A stretch of 64,000 bases of DNA from Prunella strophiata (lineage: Eukaryota; Chordata; Aves; Passeriformes; Prunellidae), in the NCBI GenBank assembly GCA_036583965.1, contig JAZBQD010000001.1, positions 30,724,597 to 30,788,596 of the forward strand, in the 5' to 3' direction. The position numbers and the translations under genes were made by a program. Below, in pieces: positions 1 through 12,600 of the stretch (positions are counted from its first letter, which is position 1; every line of letters starts with the position of its first letter). Under the pieces are notes generated by a model. It was not told where the DNA came from, did not search any database, and worked only from the letters and a program-made list of their open reading frames with translations.

Positions 1-369
1 TAATCCCACACCCCTGGCTAATGAGGCAGGAATTTATCATCTTTACAGAGTGGCAGATGTCAGAAGGAAAGGAATCCAAGTGCTGGAAACAATATACTTT
101 TTCTTACCACGCCTGACAAGTCTGACAGGCCTAAAAAACCACAAAGAAGCTTTGTGTAAGCACAAACTTAAAATGAAGAACTTTCATTTGGCATCTTTGC
201 TTTAAATAGTGCTGCAAATCAGCCTCTATCCCTCAAAAAGGGCACAATAAAAAGCTCTATGAACTCTGAACCCATCCTTGACGACTAGGAAATCTCAGGA
301 AAGGTTTCCATGGGAGACAAACAGAGAGCTTTCTCCATGAGAGAAGCAGCAAGTAACTTTTAACTTTAC
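1..369. other. LRMDA intron, left end of window
   Basis: This is intronic sequence 3' of the exon-like segment at 370-561. I see no repeat, gene or regulatory site that I can support. Confidence 0.6.
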
Positions 370-561
370 CTGCGAACCTGTGAACTACTTCAGGACGAAA
401 ATTCTCCTGGTTGGAGCGCAGAATGCACCCCTGCTTCAGAGCTTTATCAATTAAAGTGTTAGGAAGTAGCTCTCCAGAATGTCCAAACCAGGTTTGCATT
501 ACAGATTCACATTGGGACAGAGGAACACATGAAAGAATGGTGAAAATTCTGGAAGCTCTTC
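370..561 (-). other. Exon-like open segment with good splice sites, identity unknown
   Basis: On the minus strand a strong acceptor (tttttctccag, AG at 563-562) is followed by 192 bp and then a strong donor (TTCGCAG|GTAAAG, donor GT at 369-368). One frame is open throughout and for 120 codons in all. Inside the candidate exon it encodes segments such as VMQTWFGHSGELLPNTLID and CILRSNQENFRPEVV. The other two sense frames contain stops. The length is a multiple of three and both ends would be phase 1. I do not recognise the peptide. It cannot be an in-frame LRMDA cassette: the preceding LRMDA exon ends with two codon bases, and splicing to this segment would reach a TGA about 18 codons in. It could be an exon of an unannotated or nested transcript, a poison exon, or chance. 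Confidence 0.25.
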
Positions 562-3500
562 CTGGAGAAAAATGACTTGTGACACAAGCATCTACACTGC
601 ATCTGTAGTTTGCACTCAAAATAGTTTTACAACTGACTGAGACACGCTCAAATTTGATAACTCTTCCCTCAGAGTATTTGAGAAATATTTGGAAGATTCT
701 CTTTGACTACTAAAAAGCCACACAGACCTACTATGCTTTTGATATAGCTATGTTGCAGAAAATTCTCAATAGAACATAGGTGATCTGCTTAAGTTTGCTT
801 CTGCAAAATTATAGTGTTCAAAATTCAGGTTTAAAGCAATGATTTCTCTTTTGCCTTCAAGGCAACTGTTTAAGGAAGTCTCATTTTTGCCTTCACCACT
901 GTAAAGACTACAAATTATCACAAATAAGGGAAATATAGGGGAAAATGATCTGTTTAGTAAAAAAAAAAAAAATAAAAAAATCAATGTCAGCAAATCTCAG
1001 GTAGCTCATACCACTACTGGCTGCCACTGTCAAAATCAACAGCTTTTCAATTAGATGTATTAAGAGGTTAAATCTTCTGGTTCTGAAATTTCCAATAGGC
1101 TGCAAAAGGGCCATATTTTTTCAAAAGATTATGTGCAGCTTAGACTCCTGTCAGTCAGTAAGGAAAGAGGGCAAATCATCTGTCTTAAGTTTTGACTAAT
1201 GTAATCCTTTTGCAAACACAGATACCTCCACTAATGCAGAAAAATGCAACATACAAAAAAAAAAAAAAAAATTATAAAGAGAGACAGCAATCAGGGAATA
1301 AAAACACTGCTTTCTGTCAACAGCACCCTTGGGCTAAAAACACAGTAAAACATTGAGAAATTTAATCTCCAAAAGGCAGCATTCTGGAGTTAAGACTTAT
1401 TTAAGGTTTATGAGAGACTGGAACTTCCCATACTAGTCAGTGAAAGAGAGGTTTACTGGCCTATAATCTGTGCACTCAGGAGGAGACCAAATCAAAAACA
1501 AATAGCAATGCCTTGAAAACCAGACCCTTTTTTGACAACAATGGGATTCAGTGACAAGTTACGACCTCTGTGGAAGGCAAAATGTCCCTGACAGCTACCC
1601 CAGTGTCAACAACAGAGCAGCATTCTCTCTTCCATTTAAACCAAAGCTCTCTCCAGAGAATCTACACACAAGTGGTAGTTGGAACTGCAAAACAAGTACA
1701 GCTGCATGTGATTTGACCTATAAATGAGGACACAAAAACTGACTTTGAGCCCACAGAGTTCTGCATGCTTCAATACATACTAGTTAGCCATTTTAACTGC
1801 TGATGAACTGGAGGCCCCGTGTCCCATTTATGCACAGGTTAGCAGATAAATGACTCATTAACTAATAATGGGACTGTAATGGTGAGTTTTAACATTGCTT
1901 TGAGGGAGGGTGAATTTATATTCTGTTTCCTGATCTGAAAAATCCTGACAGATGCAGTGCAAATATTTTAGATCATATTGGTCTAAGTGAGCAGGATGCC
2001 TCAGACAATTGAGTGGTTGAGCTCTCCTTCCTCCTCATACCAGCAGCAACAAACTCCATCAGGTTTTCACTTTGCAGCGCCTTCCCAAACCTCCCTAGTT
2101 CATGGGAAAATACATCTCCTGAATCTGCATAATTCAAAATGTAATTAAATGTTCCAGTTTTAGCTGGAAATCCTATTTCTTGCAGAGATTAGATTAGACT
2201 CATTACTTTGGTATGTACTGACCTTTACTCCCCTTGGCAAACTGTGACACTGCACAGACTTCTTTGGAAAGAGCTCACTGTTCAATGCCCCATGTTTTTG
2301 GGCTATACTCTTTTGAACCACGTTGATGTGAAGAATTCTTCCTCAATTCCACCACAGTATCAAAGTTTCACTAATCTACCTCAGTTTCTTGAAAAGCTGT
2401 CATTCAGACAACCAGGAAAACAGGACAAGGTTAACTTTTGGAAACATGAACAGAATTACTTACAATATGCCATGGTAGTGTCCTAGGTTAGGGCCATCAT
2501 ACTCAATGCTTCATGGCACCTGACCAAAAGCCTTTAATTGTTGGCAATCTTGCTCAAAAATTCATACACATTACAAAACACAAAAATTCGGATTAGTTTT
2601 AGGCCTACATGCAAATCTCAGTTTCTCCCATGGTCGACAGATTAAATGTTAAATTTGTTTGGAAAGGAATGACCACTTGAGTTTCTAAACAGCTCCTACA
2701 CAGCATATTGACTTATCCAAAAATAATCTTTATTGATATTACAACTGTAGGTGCTTCCTCACACCGAAGACACGCATTTTTTGAAATAAAACTACACTGC
2801 TGTACCTGAAAAACATGGCTACTAGTAAATTTCTTTCCACTCTTCTAGCCATCACCTGCACCAAGTATTTCCTTACTGAAGGAGTTAATTCCAGTAGCAC
2901 CTATTAGGGCTCTAGCATTGAAGCAATTTCAACCAGTGAAAAAGAAGGTATCTATGCTTTATGTGTCCTAACACTGTCCCCTAGCATACAGACCAACTAA
3001 AGGAATTAAAACACATTTATGAGCTTGCTTTATGGACTTGAAGCTAATAAATCATAACTCTCCCTAGAGTTACAGTTGAGTTCTTCCTTGCATTGAGTTA
3101 TACAAACTTTATGAAAGTGGGAGCATAATGTCTTTTTTTCTGAAGCTACGCTATTATTTTGGTCAAAGATTGTTTACATTAAACAAATTTAATTTACCAA
3201 ACTTTGACATGTTTGCACAACTGCATATAATTTATATGGGAAACATGACTCTTAAATGAACTTTCTCAAGTCTAAACTCTCTGGTTTCTAGCCTCTAGTT
3301 CTAGATTCTTGTACTGCACCAAAAATCTTGTTGCTGGTATAAATCATATCCTCTAAAAAGGTTTTCCATTAGGTAAATAATGACCATAATTTCAAACTGT
3401 TCGTTAATACCTTCAAACAGGCTACATCTATCAAATACTGATTTGACTTTCTTGCCAGGTGCAGCATTTTGTCAAGGAAACAGCAGTCTCCAAATTAAGG

Positions 3501-4839
3501 CTAGGGAAAGGAATTCCTTAATGCTGCTATTTCCCTATAAGTTTATTTTAGTAGGTCTGGTAAATGGAATTTAAATTCGGATTTCATCATCCTAAAGCAT
3601 CAGAGATTGATTGTAAAATAACCCTAAACAAATCTATACTGTCTTCTATAAGCTGATATACTTATTATGGCACTATGCCAGACTTTCATGGGATTTCAGT
3701 GAGGATTCTGAGCATCCTCAGGTTTCACTGATTTTTCTGGGAACCGACAATGCCTAGTGCTTGGACAACTTTAGGCACAAGATATCAAGTGGATAACTTG
3801 ATAACTTTAACAAGGCCTCTAAAATCTTGGATTATCAAAGGTCTGCTGCATCCACACTTTTGGGAATATATGTTGGAAGAAATGAACCTTTGGAGCACCT
3901 GGAAGAACACTGTAAGATGGAAGAACAACTTTTTTCTTTAAGTACTATCCATAATTCCTCTTAACTACTGCCAGGAAGCCACTCCTACTAAAAGTAGTCC
4001 TCTTCTGTCATCATATAGCTTTTCTCTAAACGTGTGTCCTGCTTATAACCTTGATAGAGAACAACATTAATTATAATTACCCCAACACCAGTAGAAGTTG
4101 TCTGGATCTATTAAGATCTACATTCATACAAATATGAGGACACAAGCAGGACAAGTCTTCTAGTAACTTCTCAAGCAGACAGAAATATAACTCCCTCTGG
4201 CTTAGAATGGGCATTGAGAAAACAGAGCTGGATTTCTAAGTCTACCATGATACCTCTTAAAATCTTCCTCAACACTGCTGTAAATCCAGGCCTAACCATT
4301 GTAATGAAAAGGCAGTTCTTGCTGTCTCAGAATCAGGACCAGTATTTAATTGTTGCTCAGCCTTGCACTTCTCTGTTCAGTGTGAGCTGAGGGGATGTTT
4401 CAGACTGGCTTAGAAGTTTAAACTCACCTATGATTCCAAGTTATCAACTGCCCTGTAGATTCTGATGTGCCAAAATTGGATGCAAATCTTTAAGTCAAAT
4501 ATTGTATTGAGACCTAACTGGCTTTTGGCAAGAAAGGAAGAAATTAGGAATTTTGGGAGTAACTTCAGTAATTTCTATTTTTTTCTCCCCTAGATTTCTC
4601 AACAGTGTATTTATCTGTGGTTTTGTTATAGTTTGCATGCTTATTCCTCTGATATTCCTATTTAATAAAAATTATCTTTTCCCTGATTGTACCTCATTTT
4701 GTAGTTATAGTCTACATGACTATCACACAGTATTAATGAAAAGTAAATTCAGATGTAGCTGATTCACTTTTGCACACAGAACACCAAACTGCAGAAAAGT
4801 GGCTATTATTTTTATTTTAGTAAAATTTATAGTAAATCT
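562..4839. other. Intronic, no gene seen
   Basis: AT-rich downstream-intron sequence of LRMDA. It holds short A tracts (959-980, and 1255-1271 with 17 A). The open frames here (for example 92 codons at 2208-2486) have no recognisable product and no convincing splice context, and are probably chance. Confidence 0.6.
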
Positions 4840-5255
4840 ACAAACAAAGCCCTATGATAAGAAAAGGCAGTTACTTGTCACATATGCCACAGCACGTGCC
4901 ACAGTTGAGATACACAGAGTATCATCATACAATTTCAGAAAGCTCCAACCCATATAGAATAACACCTTACCTCATCAGAAGGCTTCAGGCATCTGCCCAC
5001 ACAGAGTAACACCACTCCACATCAGAAAACTTCAAATATCTGCTCATCTTGTTCTTCAGCCCATCCTTTTATCCCCTCACGTTGATGCACTGCACCTGTG
5101 TGCCCTCTGCTCCCTTTGGTGGTTGGTCAGTGCCCCTGGGCACTCCATGGCTCATTGCTGTCACTGCTGCTCACCTGCTGCTCACAGCTGTAGCTCATTC
5201 ACCCCAATCACCACAAACTGTGTGCCTACAGTTACTGAAAGTGAATATTTAATAT
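4840..5255. repeat. Possible degraded LTR-like block with internal short tandem units
   Basis: This stretch differs in composition from its flanks: it is GC-richer from 5050 on, with CTGCTCACCTGCTGCTCACAG and CCCTGGGCACTCCATGGCTCA. It contains an imperfect tandem repeat with a 47-bp period: CATATAGAATAACACC at 4951-4966 recurs as CACACAGAGTAACACC at 4998-5013, and the TCAGAA-GCTTC element appears three times. The layout suggests an old solo LTR of an endogenous retrovirus, but no clear TG...CA ends, target duplication or coding remnant were identified. An unclassified repeat is equally possible. Confidence 0.3.
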
Positions 5256-6426
5256 ATGCCCCTAAAAACAGTACATTAAAAAAGTAATCTTGTTCTAAGA
5301 AACAGTCACATCTCATTCTCTTCTGAAACTATGAATGTTGTTTAAGGAAGCTTAAGTCCAGGTAAAAGCACCTGAAATAATAACTGTGACCTAAGATTCC
5401 TAAAACTTGAAACACAAGTTTAGGCTAAATGAACATGGTAGCAACACTCTGTCCTTGAGGTTCCACAAACACAAGAAGCTCTGTAACTCAGCTTGCACCT
5501 CTCTTCAGAAGTTAATTTCTGTGGCCATAGTTTCTTTGGTTCTTAGTATCATTTGAGTTGCTGTTTCAGCACAAAGGAAACCTCAAGGTCCTCTGGACCC
5601 TCAAGGCATCAATTAAATATTCTGCCAGCTTTTGAAAGCACATGAATATACAACAAAAAATTATAATTTCCTGAAAATTATATGGTCATAAAACAACTGG
5701 CTTAAAGAATGCATTAAAATCAGTTTAGTTTTAGAACTCATCTGTCATACAAGTGCCTGATAATACGCATTGATTTCAGCAATACAGAACTATTTTATAT
5801 GTAGGTGTATATTTTTGTGGCAAATTTGCTTTTCAAAAAGCTTTATTCCTCTGCCCCTTTTGCTCCAGATCTTCCATGAATTTTTTACATATTTTCAAAA
5901 CAGTTCCAAACTCCACATTGTTAGATGAGAAACAAGTGTGTGTGCATGCAAGGGAGGCAAGTCAAACACACATCTGTCCATCCCAGTTTGTACAGTCTGA
6001 CAGGTCTGGACATAAAGAACCCTTGGAAAGAAGCCACCAAGAGGGAAAGTCCTTGAAATACTGCAGTCAAAGAGGATAATAAACATAGCATTTATTTTAC
6101 ATGGCTGAAATCCAACAGAGGAAACATGTAAAATAAATACAGATTATACTAAACACGCCTTCCTAAAAAATGAATGGAATGCGCTAGAAATGTGGCATAA
6201 AGCTCACATAAAAAATACCAAAGATGAATTAATTAAGACAAGTAATCCACTTGCTTTTCAGATAACACCTACATCTAAGCCAAGAATCTGGAATGAGGAA
6301 GGTAAAAAAAAGGCAATAGCAACCATTTTTGCTGCCTTGATTTTATAATTTTTTTCTCTTTATTAGATCCACTTCACAGTCCTAGATATTTTTCTGTAAA
6401 GACATGACCTGGTCAGATACTAACTG

Positions 6427-6452
6427 ATCTATCTATCAGTATCTATCTATCA
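6427..6452. repeat. (TATC)n microsatellite, imperfect
   Basis: TCTATCTATCAGTATCTATC is followed by further TATC units, an interrupted tetranucleotide repeat of about six units just upstream of the CR1 fragment. Confidence 0.75.
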
Positions 6453-6548
6453 TTACTTTGAGTTAAGTTGGAGTTAAGTAATTATTCTACAGATAGAATA
6501 CATTTACAGTGCTATGCCTTTCTAAAAATTGTCTTATAATGGAACCAC

Positions 6549-6691
6549 AGTATCATAGAACAGTTTGTGTTGGAAGGAGACTCGAAGATCATCTCAGTTC
6601 CAACTGCCTGCCATGGGCAGGACACCTTCCACTAGACCAGGTTGCTCAGAGCTCCATCCAACCTGGCCTTGGACACTCTCAGAGCAACACA
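6549..6691 (-). repeat. CR1 LINE, 3' end fragment
   Basis: The plus strand shows the reverse complement of an avian CR1 3' end: TCATAGAACAGTTTGTGTTGG, then a GATCATCT block, then TGCCATGGGCAGGACACC, CACTAGACCAGGTTGCTCAGA and CATCCAACCTGGCCTTGGACA. This order is diagnostic of chicken-repeat-1 elements in birds. The element is 5'-truncated to about 140 bp, is diverged, and has no coding capacity. It lies in the same orientation as LRMDA, within its downstream intron. Confidence 0.92.
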
Positions 6692-9600
6692 CAGGCTTAA
6701 GACAAAACACAGGGTTTTTTTCTAAGCTGTGGAAGGATTATATTTTTATGGTAAGGAGGTAGGAAGTTCATACAAATCTTCTGATAATAAACATTTTAAC
6801 AAACTTTTCTCTTTCTTTGCAAAATTTACCATTTCCTTTGTATTTTCCTACAGAGTTTGAGAAATAGTATAATGTTAATGGCTTTCTGTCTCAGCACCTG
6901 CATATTTTTTTATTATATTCCATAGTACACATTCGTATGTAATATGCACCTGTAAACACACATTTTATTTATATCAGATTTTACATTACTTTTGAGCTAC
7001 TTTCTTCACCATATGTATATGCTTTTGTGGTTTATAACAGCTGATTCTTCCAGCAATCCTAAAATCACAGGAGTTTTCTCTGCACAAATAAATCATTCAG
7101 GTTTTGCATTTATTTTTCAGTAATGTCTTGGGCAAAGATTTGAGGTGGGGAGTGGTGGAGAAGATGTTTCAGCCCAAAGTTATTTCTTACTGGCACATAT
7201 AAAGCTTTTGAAGTAGGAACATAAAAGAAATTCTTTCAAGCTTAACTGAGTCTATTCTATTCTGTATTAGATGGGAGAAGCACACCCCTCCAAAAAACAG
7301 TGATGCCCAACTATCTGCCACAACCTGGCCACTGAGAGTAATTTCTAGCTTAAATAATACCAGACTTTTTTTTCAGGAGCCAATTGCTACTCTGCAGTCT
7401 CATCTTAATTGGGAAATTTAATTCTCTGCTGGTATGGAATTCAGACTACTCACATATCCTGCAATATTAACTCTTGAAGTTGTCTCTCATCAAACCTTCA
7501 CAGTCTTGCCAGCTACACATCATAGTTTAGTATGACCAACACCAGATAAGACAGACTGCCTGTAATGCATATAATGGGTTTTACTCAAGTGATTTACAGC
7601 AAGATTTATGGGAAAGTATTTTCCAACATGATCATCCTAGAATGAGTCTTCTGATGAACAACTGAGCTTCAGCTCAGCAGTTTTATCTCCAGATATCTCA
7701 CCTACTTCACAAAGGGACTGTGAAGTTTGTACAGCAAACATAGGATAGAGGTACTTACACTACTCTTCCACAAGGGTGTGACAGTTTTAATATTTTACTG
7801 TTGTTAAATTAAATTATTATTTAAAATATATTTCATAAAGTGCAGCTAAATTGCAGAATTTTGAGGCCAAAATGTCAATCCAAATAAAAACATATAATGC
7901 TGAAATGCTAGTTTCTTCAGCAAAACTCATCCAAAATCACTATCAGCTCTGAAAGGAATCAGTCACACAATTGTCTGAACAACTAGTGCAGGTATGCTAT
8001 TATGAATTTTTCACTAAAAAAGAAAAGTCACTTTGAAATACTCAAGTAAGCCAGCTGACAATTAGTTCTGTATTTACAGCAGAAAGCTTTTGGGCATACC
8101 TTGCCACACTATACATTTAAATAACCACTATTTTCAGAAGAATTGTTTTTATTTTTCTTCCCCCTTCTTCCCCCCCAACATACTTACCAACCACCACAGA
8201 TTCATTCTCATCCACTGAAATTGCTATGTAACCACTCTAAATGCAATATTATTTTACTGAAGGATATAGAATCCAAAATCTAACAATACTTTAAGCAATT
8301 ATTATGATTAATTATTTCATCACCTTACACAGAAGTAATAATAACCTGCAATTACTGGTTTATCAAACACAGATAGATTTCCTAGAAACACAAGGAAATT
8401 TATTCTTGGTTACTTTAATGAAACATAACCATAGAAAAAAGAAAAGTCAGGGAAATTCTCTGACAAAAGAATTTGTGGGAGATGAGAAGGTCATTAAAAA
8501 ATGTTTAGGAAAAGTAACACATTCAAAGGATTAAGAAGAAACATTCACAAAATAATGTCATGCCAAGTGAAAAGCCATGTCTCAGTAATGTAAATGTACA
8601 ATAAGGCTTTACATTTAATGAAGGGCAGGAAAGCCTTTAATTCTTAAAATTTGAAGATTATAAGGAAACTTTGAATCATAAGAAAAAATTCTATAAAGTT
8701 TTACAAAATTTTCAACAGATAGAGAAGCAGACAACTATGAGACAAATTTTGAAGGGAAAGTGATAATATCCCTTCCCATAATTTCACATCATTTGGAGAA
8801 GCTTTCTATGAAAGCCAGTCATAAATGCTCCACTCAGCTATTTTGAGAATTTAAATTTCTGTCTTTACAATGGCATAATTTTAATATATTTAAATAACAA
8901 ATTAAAAAAAAAAAAAAAGGCTGAAACTCCCATTATATTCAAGAATATAATCACAGGGTGATGGGATATCTATCAATTTACCTCTTGATTTATCATTTTG
9001 GAATTTAAAACCAGATCTCTAGTGGGCAAGATCTCATTACAACACTCCAGAAACCAACATCCATATGTACATAAAGTGACACTGGCCATCTAGGAACCAA
9101 GTAACTCCTTTTTGCCTCTTTGTACCTGCCCAGTACAGGGCAGTCTCAAAAACAGGGACTTCATTTACCTGTCTTCAAATTCCAATAATTTTGACATTTA
9201 GAACCAGCAAGCAATGCTTTAGCTCTAAAAGAGAATCAAACCTATATTGGGTAATATAATCAAAACTAACTGATCTCTTTTTACATGCATTAAAAGGCTG
9301 TGTTAATATCACACTTGGGGCTATTATAAATGTCTTACATTGCACACATTTTAGGATACATCAAAGTTTTATCACAGTCATTATAAAAATGTCTCTTGAA
9401 ACTATTTTTACACTAATAAGATGGTCTTCAATTGAATAAATTGCAGTTACAGACTGATTACAAGTGTTACAACTTACATTTAGTTCATAGGTTAGTACAG
9501 TGATGGATAACATGAAGGGGAAAAAAATTAATGCATGATTCAACTTTACATTTTGTCCCTAACCAGGTTGATTTAAGTCATAAGTAGAAGTTGAAATGTT

Positions 9601-12600
9601 ACATCTAGTTGGAAGATGGAAGGTAATACACATTCCACTTGCTTCTGAAGTGCACAGCCAATATAACATATTATTATTTATGCAGATAGGATAACACATT
9701 CTCTTAGCCCACACTGCAACATATTTTGTCTCAAATTAGCCCGTAAATCACTACCACAGAAGCTATTAACAATCATAAAGCCTTTTGAGTTTTACAAGGT
9801 GTTCATAATGGGCCATTCCACATGATTTATATGAAAAACATGACTCAGATCTTCAGAGGCAACTAATCTGTAGATGTGGGGCTTGTCGTGTGACCTCTTG
9901 TTATCTTTGGGATGGTATGTAAAACTTTCCTCTTTCTTAGTCTTAGTCAGACAAATACAGTGATAAAACACAACACTCACAGAGTTTCTATTAAAAATGT
10001 GTTCACTTTTGATAAGACCTACACAGAAATGCTATATTCAAGTGGAACTGCTGGATAGGATTAAATTCACCCAAAAGTACTTTAAAACAGGCATAAGCAG
10101 TTATAATCACCCAGGGACATAGTTCTTCAAGAGACAGAATTTATTAACTAAAGCGGAATTTATTGATTTACAACAAACAAAAGTCCCTGACCTTCATAAA
10201 TGTGTGTTAATAGGTGTGTTATAATTGTTAAAGTGTTCAGGAAGTGTGAGGCTGCCTTAACTAGATTGTGCTCAGAAGGTTCAGTGAGGACTTCCTTCTC
10301 TGCAGCTGCTCTGTAGTAATGGAAATGATGACCTTATCTTCAATTTTTGCAACTTCTCTGATGCCATAAGAGAAACAAATCCAAACTGGTTTACACTTCT
10401 AGGTTCCTCTAACTCAGTTAACACTCAGACACTTCTTCTCTATGTTTTTCTTGGTTTTTTACAACTTTTTCTCTATTATTGCTTGCTCAAAGCAACTTAT
10501 AGGCATGCTGTTTTAAAGAAAAAGAGATAGTGAGCTTACTATTCAGACTTTCCCAGTCACCTTCTCTCCACACTTACAGCCTGTTTTCACTTCTCAAGGG
10601 CAAGTGCTGCAGTTCTACTCATTAGCAACCAAAGTGCAGATCTAAGGTGACAAAAACCCAGCAGATGTCCTCTTTACAAACCAAATTACCATATTTTAGT
10701 CACTCAAAAAGAGAGAATTAGAGAAATAAAAATTAGTTTTCATTCTTCATTTGGAAGAACATGGAGTTATGACTACTGAATCAGCTTTAAAGGTGTTCAG
10801 AAAAATGAAATTAAGCAAAATAAATTTAAAGTTAAAATCCTACACTTGCTGCTTTGAGTCTTACTTCCTGTAATGACCTTAATTAGAGGAACAAGTATTA
10901 AGGAAAAAGAGAAAAAAAAACACAGTTACTGAAGACAACTCAAAGGGAACTAAAAGAGGAGTCAATTAGAGAACTTGCAGTTAGTGGCTCCAGAGCTTTC
11001 TGCAGAAGGTTCAATAAAATAAAAAAAAAAAATCAAATGCACTGTCATTGAAACAGTCTACAGCATTTATATTTATAGGGCTACAAGCACATTAAACAGG
11101 GAAGAAAGTTATTCCTAAAAATACAAGCCCTTCTAATACAGCCTACATTTTGTCTAGAGAGTGAGGCAGAGGGAAAGGACACAGCAGAAGGCAAACTAAC
11201 CTAAACTGTTGTGACTGCAAAGAAAATGTTTCAGCATTACTGCATTTTCTTGCACCATAAAAGTACTTTAATCATGTTGTTCTGACATCATCTTGAAGAC
11301 TATTCCAAATCCATTTATGAGAGTCAATCTGCCCTACTTTGGAAGCAGGGATGGGTAGAGAAATAGAGGATAGAAAGGGAGATTTGAATACCTTTGTTCA
11401 AAAGAAACAAAAAACCCCAGTTTGTGTGGTGGGAGTGGCTGGGCTGTGAACTGAGGAACTGCATTCATCACTTCTTACTTCAGAGGCAGTAATTAGAAGG
11501 AATGAAAATTCTCCTTGATACAATTGTCTTTCAAAGTCTCTTTCTCTGAGTGGTATAGAAGGAATTTTGGACGTTCTAGATGTTAGTTTGGAGCAGAGGG
11601 GGAAGGTGGAAAGAGAACAAAGGAATAACAACAACAGTTTTCTTGACTGTATAGTCCTCAGCTCATGGGTACATATAAAATATGACAATATGATGGTTTC
11701 AGGAGCTACAGAAATCTCATATTACTGCCAAGAGAATTCTGAAAACATACCAGAGATTCAGGGATAATAAATATATATAAATTAAAGGAAATGGTTGTTT
11801 CAGATGTATGTGGTTGGATGGTTACTATAAATAGACATCCACACATGCAATGACTGATGTCTCTTATGTGGCACATTGAATAAACTCAAAATATACCTTG
11901 CCCTTTATAGAGTCTGCAAAAATAACCATAAAGTTATGCTTCTTCCTGGGAGATTTGTTTCCAGTGTTACCAAAAATATCCAAAAATACCTTTTTTTCCC
12001 CTAGAAGTTAACAGTAAGACAGGAAATCTTCAGCCTGTGTTGGACCACTAGCAGCCCAACCTTGATGCTGTTTCACTGCACTTCTACATGTGCAAGTTGC
12101 CTGTGGCAAGTATTGGTACATTTATGTGTATGAGTCAAGTATGAATCACAAGATGCTTCTGCATGAACACCACAAAATATTAGAGAAGGAAAAGAAAAAG
12201 CAAAAAAGCATCAGCTGCCATGCAATGTGAGACCAGCCCTGCTCCACTGGGTATGAAGTAAGAAAGCAGGGCTGGCTGCTGACCTCATCCAGGGCCTTGC
12301 ACACACTGGAAACAGCTTCAACATTAACAAGCATGTTAATCTGCCTGAAATCAAATAGGCAATTACTATGCTACTTCCATGAATTTTGAAGCAAGTATAA
12401 TTTGATAGTTAGACATTAATAAACCTGTTTCATGGATCTTACCATTATCTGATAAAGAAGCTTTCTTTTACTATCTCTTTAATGTTATTAAATAAAGTAA
12501 ACTCGTATCTGGTTAAATAGGCTTCAGAAGTGCTAATCTTAGCCTAAAGCAGTCTAATGGATTGACTCTTCCTCAGTAGGGTTATATAAATATTTATAAA

